A stretch of DNA of 64,000 nucleotides from Aeromonas aquatica (GTDB taxonomy: Bacteria; Pseudomonadota; Gammaproteobacteria; Enterobacterales; Aeromonadaceae), in contig NZ_JRGL01000121.1 of the NCBI RefSeq assembly GCF_000764655.1, positions 1 through 64,000 on the forward strand, given 5' to 3'. The position numbers and the translations under genes were made by a program. Below the pieces are notes generated by a model. It ran no database searches. It was not told where the DNA came from and saw nothing but the letters and a program-made list of their open reading frames with translations. How positions within the stretch are numbered: the stretch's first letter is position 1; each line of letters begins with the position of its first letter. This document shows positions 58,282 through 64,000 of this stretch, one piece after another.

Positions 58282-58743
58282 ATGAGCAGACAGTCCGAGC
58301 AGGATGAGCGCTGGCTGGGGGGATATCGGCGGGCCGTTGCCGCGGTCCTGTTGTTGGTCATCATCGCCAGCCTGGCCCTGAGCTATCGCAACCACAGGGA
58401 GGAGGCGCTGGCGGTCAGCCTGAGCCTGCTGGGTGAGCAGTTTGCCGAACGGACCCAGCGCTTGCACGGGCTCTGGCTTGATCAGCGAAGACCCGAGCAG
58501 GTGTATGCACAAGGGGTGGCCTGGCAATTCGATGAGCGGGGCTGGCCACTCGGGGTGCTGCCGCTGCAGTCCCCTTCCGACAACTGCCGTCAGCTGTGGC
58601 TGACCTTGCTCGGTCAGGAGGCGCAGTCGATGCCGACCTTGCAAGTGCTGGCCAGCCGGGATGGCGGGGGTTGTGAATTTGGCTGGGAGACTAACTGGCT
58701 GATCTATCGCTTCTCTGATGGCAGGGTGGTGTTCAGATCCTGA
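58282..58743 (+). CDS. mshF: MshF, MSHA biogenesis protein
   Basis: 153 residues. One N-terminal membrane helix (AVLLLVIIASLALSY) leads into a periplasmic domain with conserved Trp and Cys (LWLDQRRPEQVYAQGVAWQF, NCRQLWLTLL, GGGCEFGW). Position and length fit MshF of Vibrio. Its biochemical role is unknown. Confidence 0.82.
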   Translation: MSRQSEQDERWLGGYRRAVAAVLLLVIIASLALSYRNHREEALAVSLSLLGEQFAERTQRLHGLWLDQRRPEQVYAQGVAWQFDERGWPLGVLPLQSPSDNCRQLWLTLLGQEAQSMPTLQVLASRDGGGCEFGWETNWLIYRFSDGRVVFRS

Positions 58744-58831
58744 ATGGCGATTGAACGGATCCAGTCTGGACTCCGGGTTACATGATTTTTTTCTGTCCAC
58801 ATGAAATAATGTGGGCCATTACGGAGGCAGC

Positions 58832-59491
58832 ATGGCAGCAAAGAGAGTGACGTTCGGTTGCGGATCCGGTCGGATGGCGGGTTTTTCCCTGATCGAGCTG
58901 GTGATCGTCATCGTGATCCTGGGGATCCTGGCGGTGACCGCCTTGCCCCGTTTTCTCGATGTGACCGACGAGGCGAAGAAGGCCAGCGTGGAAGGGGTCT
59001 CCGGCGGTTTCGCCACCGCCGTCTCGCTGGTGCGAGCCCAGTGGGAAGCCGAGGGGCGTGCCAAGCAGGACAGCCTCAACACCGTGCTCTACGACGGTTC
59101 GCGTTTCTATCTGACCACGCCGACCGAGAGCCAGGTCAGCAATGGTGAGCTCTCCCCCGGTTATCCCATGGACACGGCGGCGAGCGGCGCTCCCGATGTG
59201 GATCCGGCCAATCTGACGGCGGTCCGCTGTCTCAATATTTGGGAGGGCTTGTTGCAGAATCCTCCCAAGGCGACTGCCAACTTTGACGAGGTGCGCGGTA
59301 GCGGCAATGACCTGAAGTTCTATGCCACGGTGAGCAACAACGGACTGGATTCGGTCTGCCGTTACTATCTGGTCAACAGCTTGAACAAGGGCAGTGATGG
59401 ACGGTATCAGGACCCGCAAGGGAGCACCGATGCCTATATGAGTTTCAGTTACCGGCCGGCCTCCGGTCAGGTGACGACCAATATCAATTAA
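58832..59491 (+). CDS. mshB: MshB, minor pilin
   Basis: 219 residues. Type IV prepilin leader of 17 residues, cleavage at RMAG|FSLIEL with Glu at +5, then the hydrophobic spine (VIVIVILGILAVTALPRFL). GGAGG precedes the ATG at 58832. MshB is a minor pilin encoded just before the major pilin. Confidence 0.9.
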   Translation: MAAKRVTFGCGSGRMAGFSLIELVIVIVILGILAVTALPRFLDVTDEAKKASVEGVSGGFATAVSLVRAQWEAEGRAKQDSLNTVLYDGSRFYLTTPTESQVSNGELSPGYPMDTAASGAPDVDPANLTAVRCLNIWEGLLQNPPKATANFDEVRGSGNDLKFYATVSNNGLDSVCRYYLVNSLNKGSDGRYQDPQGSTDAYMSFSYRPASGQVTTNIN

Positions 59492-59509
59492 TAAACAGAG
59501 GAAAATGTA

Positions 59510-59947
59510 ATGAAAAAGCAGGCGGGTTTTACCCTGATCGAACTGGTTATCGTGATCATCATCCTGGGCATTCTGGCGGTCACCGCCGCGCCCAAGTTCC
59601 TGAATCTGCAGGATGATGCCAAAAAGTCTGCTGCACAGGGCGTGCAGGCTGCCGTGAGCAGCTCTGCCCAGATGGTTTACAGCAAGTCTGCGCTGGAAGG
59701 TGAAGAACGAGATCCAACGGCTGCCGTATCCAGCTCCGATGGCACCGCGATTAAGACCGTGTATGGTTATCCAGAGGCGACTGATGCGGGGATCAAGAAT
59801 GCGGTGACGATCGATGGTTCCTGGACTGGTAAGGTCTCCAGCGCCCCGGGTAACTATGTTTTCTCCACCAGTAGCTCCAAATGTACCGTGAACTACAAGG
59901 AAGCGAGCGTGGCCTCTGCTGCAGTAACAACACTCACGGGTTGCTAG
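59510..59947 (+). CDS. mshA: MshA, major MSHA pilin
   Basis: 145 residues. Six-residue leader cut at KKQAG|FTLIEL, hydrophobic spine (VIVIIILGILAVTAAPKFL) and a Ser/Ala-rich globular part closed by a C-terminal Cys pair (SSSKC...LTGC). It is the polymerising subunit of the pilus. GAGG precedes the ATG. A strong terminator follows 13 bp after its stop, before mshC. Confidence 0.92.
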   Translation: MKKQAGFTLIELVIVIIILGILAVTAAPKFLNLQDDAKKSAAQGVQAAVSSSAQMVYSKSALEGEERDPTAAVSSSDGTAIKTVYGYPEATDAGIKNAVTIDGSWTGKVSSAPGNYVFSTSSSKCTVNYKEASVASAAVTTLTGC

Positions 59948-59960
59948 TTGTTTTGTTCTG

Positions 59961-59990
59961 GCGAGGCTTCGGCCTCGCTTTTTCTTTATT
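59961..59990 (+). terminator. Terminator after mshA, inside the msh locus
   Basis: GCGAGGC ttcg GCCTCGC followed by TTTTTCTTTATT. It should let the major pilin be expressed above the downstream minor pilins. Confidence 0.88.
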
Positions 59991-60006
59991 CCCGACGAGA
60001 GCCTGA

Positions 60007-60489
60007 ATGACGACAACCAAGGGTTTCACCTTGATAGAGCTGGTTATCGTGATCCTGTTGCTCGGGATTCTGGCCGCCTTTGCCGTGCCCAAGTGGCTGG
60101 GCAAAGGCGGCTTTGAAACCCATACCCTGCGCGATGAACTGGTGACCCGGCTGCGGCTGGTGCAGAGTATCAACATGCAGGAGGGGGCGAGCCGTTGCTC
60201 CCAACTGGTGGTTGAGGCGACGCGCTTTGGCCACCTGACCCAGCTCGGTGGCTGCGCCGGCAAACCCATCTCGGCCTGGAGTCCGAACGAGCTGGTCCGG
60301 GGGCGCGTCGTGAATGCCTCCGGCGGCCTCGTCATCTCCCCCCAAAGCACATTCTCTTTCGATAAGCGCAGCGGTCGCCCCCTGACGCCCGCGATCTGTC
60401 TCACCGGCTGCGACCTGGTGGTGAGCGATGGCTGGGAGAGTGCCAGCCTCCGTATCGAGCCGGAAGGTTATATCCATGCCCTCCCTTAA
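60007..60489 (+). CDS. mshC: MshC, minor pilin
   Basis: 160 residues. Leader TTTKG|FTLIEL, hydrophobic spine (VIVILLLGILAAFAVPKWL), then a globular domain with cysteines (RCSQLV, GGCAGK, CLTGCDL). Its end overlaps mshD by 14 nt. Confidence 0.88.
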   Translation: MTTTKGFTLIELVIVILLLGILAAFAVPKWLGKGGFETHTLRDELVTRLRLVQSINMQEGASRCSQLVVEATRFGHLTQLGGCAGKPISAWSPNELVRGRVVNASGGLVISPQSTFSFDKRSGRPLTPAICLTGCDLVVSDGWESASLRIEPEGYIHALP

Positions 60490-61093
60490 GGCCCGTCGCG
60501 GCTTCACCCTGATCGAATTCGTGGTCGGCATTGTGCTGCTGGCCATCGCCCTGACCGGCATCCTGGGCTTGCTTGTCAATCAGGCCCCCCAGGCGGTGGA
60601 CCCGGTGCAACAGGTACGGGCGGCCCAACTGGCCCAGCGCATCCTGAGCGAGGCGCTGCAGAAATCCTTCGATGAACGCTCGGATCATAACGGTGGGCGC
60701 TTTCGCTGTGGCGAGACGGCCGGAACCCCTCCCGTGACCTATCCTGCCTGCACCAACACGGCCAGCTATGGCCCGGACAGCGGTGAGACCCGCCCTTATC
60801 AGTTCAACGACGTGGACGACTATCAGACCAGCGCCATCTGCAGCAAAAATCTGGTCGGGTGCGATGCTGGCTGGGTGCCTGCCAACTACTTCAGCGCCCA
60901 GAGCGGGCAGGGACTCGACGAGGCGGAATACCGACAGTACGGGGTCAAGATCCGGGTGAGCGGTGCCGATCTGACCAGTGCCAACCTTCCGGCTTGCAGC
61001 GGCACCTGCTCCACCGGCAAGCGCATCGAACTCTGGGTGCGGCTGCCGGATCGCAGCGAGCTGGCCTTTGCCCTCTATCGGGGGAACTATTGA
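60476..61093 (+). CDS. mshD: MshD, minor pilin
   Basis: 205 residues. Leader LKARRG|FTLIEF and spine (VVGIVLLAIALTGILGLLV), with several cysteines in the periplasmic part (FRCGE, YPACT, ICSKNLVGCD, PACSGTC). The start at 60476 lies inside the end of mshC; its stop overlaps mshO by one base. Confidence 0.88.
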   Translation: MPSLKARRGFTLIEFVVGIVLLAIALTGILGLLVNQAPQAVDPVQQVRAAQLAQRILSEALQKSFDERSDHNGGRFRCGETAGTPPVTYPACTNTASYGPDSGETRPYQFNDVDDYQTSAICSKNLVGCDAGWVPANYFSAQSGQGLDEAEYRQYGVKIRVSGADLTSANLPACSGTCSTGKRIELWVRLPDRSELAFALYRGNY

Positions 61094-61872
61094 TGGGGTC
61101 GCGGCAGCAGGCGCGGGGCTTTACCCTGATCGAGCTGGTGATGGTGATCCTGTTGCTCGGGGTCATGGCAACCTTCTCCAGCCAGTTTATTGGCATCGGC
61201 ACCCAGATCTACGGGGATGCCAGTCGCCGCGAGCAGTTGATGAGCGATGCCCGCTTCGCCATGGAGCGGCTCAATCGCGAGCTGCGCGATGCGGTGCCCG
61301 GCTCGGTGCGAGTGGAGGATGTCGGGGGGGCTTTGGTCGATCGGGGCACTTGTCTGCGGTTCTGGCCCATCGCCACCGCCAGCGGCTATCTGGGTTCTGC
61401 GGTCAGCAACGGGCTCAGCATAGTCACACCATCCGTGCTCCCCAGGAAAGATGAGGATCTTGCCATCGTCTATCCCCTCGCGAGCTCCGGCTTCCTGAAT
61501 CAGGGCTGCCTGCAGGGAAGCTGTACCGCCCGCATCACCGGCGTGGGCAGCGACGTATCGGGCGCGCTGCCCCTGACCCTCAGCAACGGTTTCGCCAAGG
61601 ACTCCCCGGGTCGGCGCGTCTATTTTGCCAGCCGGCAGGTGCGCTACTGCGTGCAGGGCGCCGTGCTGACCTGGGCAAGCGCCGCTATCGGGACCGATAT
61701 CACCGCGAGCCCGACTGCGCTGATGGCCGATCATATCCGCCCGGCAGCCTATTACTTCTATCGGGATCCTGCCGCCTTCAGCCCGAGCGAGGTGGGGGTG
61801 CGGCTGGTGTTCGAGCAACGCGGCGAGAGCGTCAGCTTCAACCACAAGCTGGAGGTGCTCAATGTTCCTTAA
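61093..61872 (+). CDS. mshO: MshO, minor pilin-like protein
   Basis: 259 residues. Leader SRQQARG|FTLIEL, spine (VMVILLLGVMATFSSQFI), then a PilW/GspJ-like globular domain (MERLNRELRDAVPGSVRV). It overlaps both neighbours. It probably belongs to the tip minor-pilin complex. Confidence 0.88.
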   Translation: MGSRQQARGFTLIELVMVILLLGVMATFSSQFIGIGTQIYGDASRREQLMSDARFAMERLNRELRDAVPGSVRVEDVGGALVDRGTCLRFWPIATASGYLGSAVSNGLSIVTPSVLPRKDEDLAIVYPLASSGFLNQGCLQGSCTARITGVGSDVSGALPLTLSNGFAKDSPGRRVYFASRQVRYCVQGAVLTWASAAIGTDITASPTALMADHIRPAAYYFYRDPAAFSPSEVGVRLVFEQRGESVSFNHKLEVLNVP

Positions 61873-62332
61873 GCCGCTTCCCGCCAGCAAACGGGCCCAG
61901 CGCGGCAGCGCCATCATGATCGCGCTCTTCGTCATCGTCATCATGGCCTTGCTGGCGGCGGCCATGGGCCGCTTCCTGGTGGACAGCGGCGAGAAGAATA
62001 CGGTCGAGGTGCGGGGTGTTCGGGCTTTGATGGCGGCCCAGAGCGGGCTGGAAATCGCCCTCTATCGTCTCTACCCCAACAACAGCTGGACGGCCCAGCA
62101 GTGCGCCGCATCGGCCACCACCACCTTTGCGCTTCCCGGGCTGGTGAATTGTCAGGCGACCGTCACCTGCACGCCGCTCAATGTGAGCGCGGCCGGTACC
62201 ACCCGGACCGGTTATCGCTTCAGCAGCGAAGGGATCTGTGGCGATCCGGATCAGGATCTGAACAGCCCGAACCCGGATTTTGCTGTTAGCCGAACAGTAG
62301 AAGCGGAAGCCTTTGATGGAACCACCCCGTGA
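61862..62332 (+). CDS. mshP: MshP, PilX-like minor protein
   Basis: 156 residues. An N-terminal helix (RGSAIMIALFVIVIMALLAA) without a FTLIE motif, then AAQSGLEIALYRLYP as in PilX/MshP, and Cys residues (QQCAAS, NCQATVTC). It overlaps mshO by 11 nt. Confidence 0.85.
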   Translation: MFLKPLPASKRAQRGSAIMIALFVIVIMALLAAAMGRFLVDSGEKNTVEVRGVRALMAAQSGLEIALYRLYPNNSWTAQQCAASATTTFALPGLVNCQATVTCTPLNVSAAGTTRTGYRFSSEGICGDPDQDLNSPNPDFAVSRTVEAEAFDGTTP

Positions 62333-62357
62333 GATCCTTGTTAAGGAGTCAGACCCC

Positions 62358-64000
62358 ATGAAGTCCCGCCACCGTATTTGGGGTTCAGCCTTGTGGCTGC
62401 TGCTGGGTTCTGCCTCGGTACAGGCGGCCAATCAATGCACCGAAGCCTTTGTCTACCCGGTGCAGAGCCATGCCTCCCCTGGCATGCTGAGCATGAATGG
62501 TCAAAGTTCGATCACCAGTACCACCGTGGGGACCAACTATCCCTTCCTTGGCAAGAACATCCAGCCGAACGCCAGCTGCAACAATGGTGGGGGCTACAAT
62601 GGCGGTACCTACGTATCGAATTGTAATGTCAGCGGATCTTTGGCCAGCCCGATCAAGAGTCAGGCTTTTATCAGCGATCCCAATGATTTTCCGGTCAATC
62701 CAGGTGGGTTCCCCAGCTACAGCGGACAGAGTGATCTGGCCTGTTCCAACGCCATCTCGCCAGCCGCCGGAGACTACAGAAATGCGGTCTGGAGCAATGG
62801 TAGTTGCGTGGCAACCCTGAAAGCCGGGCAAACCTATCGCTTCGACTCCTTGTCACTTTCTGCCGGGGCTGTACTCAACCTCAATGGGGCAACAGTCTAT
62901 GCCAAAACCGTACTGGTAAATGGCACCTCGGATGGCATCAAGGGGAGTGGCAGCCTGCATGCCTCCTCTCTCACCGTCACTGACAACGGCAAGCTGTCGG
63001 GGGCCAATGTCACCGTGTACAACAGCCTGGATCTCTCGCCCAATTCGGTGGGCAATGTCACCTCTACTTTCCAGCCGCACTATATCGACAATGTGAAGGT
63101 GACCAAGGGGGGGCAGATGGTCATGGCGGCGGGTCGCTGGTCCATCAAGAATATCAACCTCAGCACCTACAACACCAATACGCCAGCCATGCTGCTGCAA
63201 GGACAAAGTTCCCTCAATGTTTATGCATTGACCATGAGTGCTGCTGGTATTTCGGCTGCTGGCAACCGCAGCGATCTGGCCGTCACGCTCTACCAGACGC
63301 TGGACATGAACAACGATTCCATTATCAGTGGTTACCTGCTGGGCCATTACGTGAAGTCGTTCAAGTTCTTGGGGAACGCGGCCAACAACCTGTACTTCAG
63401 TGGTGGCGCCCACTGGCTTGGCACGCTGGAGCTGGGCAGCAACAACGGGCTGGTATTTGACAGCGGCAACGTTGCCCAACTTTACCTCAACAGCGCTCTG
63501 AGCCTGAGTGATCAGAAAATGGTCAACGCCAATGGCAAGGCTAACAACCTGATGATCTACGGCTTTGGCAAGGTCACCATGAGTGGCAATGCCAAACTCA
63601 ACGCCATCCTCTATGTGACTGCGGGCGATCTGGACATGAGCGCTCAGGCACAGTTGACGGGGGCTGTGTCTGCGGTAAATGTCACCATGACGGGCAACAG
63701 CAAGATCATACATGAGCCCTTCGGCGGTGACTGGCCCGGCATGTGTTCCCCTCCCGGCTGCAAAGATATCTTTACCGATCCCCCCTCGGAAGGCGTCAGC
63801 ATGACGCCGCCGCCCGGTGTACTGGTGCCCCCCCTCGGGGATCTGGTGTGCAGCAAGCAGGGGAATGGCACCAGCTGTACCGGCCACAGCGGCAACAGCT
63901 TCGTGCCAGGGGATCACGACTTCAACAACGGCAGCATCAGCAACAAGGCCGAGATCATTGCCACTGGCGTGACGGCGCGGCTCTACTTCAACAATCTCGA
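62358..64000 (+). CDS. mshQ: MshQ, large MSHA surface protein (5' part)
   Basis: Open from the ATG at 62358 to the window edge (547 codons seen, 3' end outside). A signal peptide (HRIWGSALWLLLGSASVQA) is followed by a long repetitive beta-rich Asn/Ser/Gly stretch (SLSAGAVLNLNGATVY, VTDNGKLSGANVTVY, KVTMSGNAKLNAILYV) resembling beta-helix or polymer-forming repeats. AAGGAG precedes the ATG. MshQ is the last gene of the locus and probably a surface or tip adhesin; its role is not established. Confidence 0.85.
   Translation, partial: MKSRHRIWGSALWLLLGSASVQAANQCTEAFVYPVQSHASPGMLSMNGQSSITSTTVGTNYPFLGKNIQPNASCNNGGGYNGGTYVSNCNVSGSLASPIKSQAFISDPNDFPVNPGGFPSYSGQSDLACSNAISPAAGDYRNAVWSNGSCVATLKAGQTYRFDSLSLSAGAVLNLNGATVYAKTVLVNGTSDGIKGSGSLHASSLTVTDNGKLSGANVTVYNSLDLSPNSVGNVTSTFQPHYIDNVKVTKGGQMVMAAGRWSIKNINLSTYNTNTPAMLLQGQSSLNVYALTMSAAGISAAGNRSDLAVTLYQTLDMNNDSIISGYLLGHYVKSFKFLGNAANNLYFSGGAHWLGTLELGSNNGLVFDSGNVAQLYLNSALSLSDQKMVNANGKANNLMIYGFGKVTMSGNAKLNAILYVTAGDLDMSAQAQLTGAVSAVNVTMTGNSKIIHEPFGGDWPGMCSPPGCKDIFTDPPSEGVSMTPPPGVLVPPLGDLVCSKQGNGTSCTGHSGNSFVPGDHDFNNGSISNKAEIIATGVTARLYFNNL

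Noticed and set aside
62853-63917. Minus-strand frame opposite mshQ
   Set aside because: mshQ on the plus strand has a ribosome site, signal peptide and locus context. The antisense frame has none.

Overview
The window comes from a GC-rich gammaproteobacterial chromosome, most likely Aeromonas. Three things point there: a complete MSHA-type (msh) type IV pilus locus of the Vibrio/Aeromonas kind with two mshI genes, the fabR-yijD and rsmD-ftsY-ftsE-ftsX-rpoH neighbourhoods of enteric relatives, and a hutC-hutI-hutG-hutU-hutH histidine operon. The species cannot be fixed from sequence reading alone. No tRNA or rRNA gene, CRISPR array or prophage was seen. The only mobile-element trace is a truncated IS3-family transposase at the left edge.

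Layout. 1-1.2 kb: IS3 remnant, then a large CsrB-type regulatory RNA on the minus strand with promoter, terminator and likely UvrY/SirA sites. 1.4-5.7 kb: a WYL regulator with palindromic operators, then kefG-kefB-sirB2. 6-9.3 kb: a small secreted protein, a DUF411/CopG metal-handling protein and an oligopeptidase B with a signal peptide. 9.9-13.6 kb: a two-gene TAXI-type TRAP transporter. 13.6-14.0 kb: three tandem copies of a tiny minus-strand gene. 14.2-26.4 kb: housekeeping and transport genes (YhhN, EmrAB with a divergent LysR regulator, a DUF2007 zinc-ribbon protein with a broken 5' copy, a DAACS symporter, YecH, MarC/YhgN, a second LysR, a candidate sRNA, a TatA/E-like protein, YfcZ, an MltF-like transglycosylase, a PLD-family cardiolipin synthase). 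26.9-29.2 kb: desaturase/FabR/YijD with a FabR operator. 29.2-35.3 kb: DUF1145, rsmD, ftsY, ftsE, ftsX, rpoH. 35.4-42.4 kb: carbonic anhydrase and the hut operon. 42.5-45.3 kb: ChaA and a CSS-EAL phosphodiesterase. 45.7 kb to the end: csrD (mshH), a PLP enzyme on the opposite strand, and mshI-I1-J-K-L-M-N-E-G-F-B-A-C-D-O-P-Q, with mshQ running off the end.

How it fits together. CsrB (the CsrA sponge) and CsrD (whose E. coli homologue promotes CsrB decay) lie in the same window. An active-site-intact EAL protein sits beside csrD, and MshE carries an N-terminal c-di-GMP-binding motif. The right half of the window therefore couples Csr and c-di-GMP control to a surface pilus. The hut genes carry matching HutC-type operators.

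The most unusual signal is structural. Several unrelated genes carry an extra diverged copy of their own end beside them: rpoH 3' end, mshG 3' end twice, rsmD 3' end, and the 5' end of the DUF2007 gene together with the tail of the preceding lysR. In rpoH all nine differences between the tandem 74-bp copies are synonymous, so both copies appear to have evolved under protein selection before being joined. That fits scars left by homologous replacement with diverged alleles better than recent slippage.
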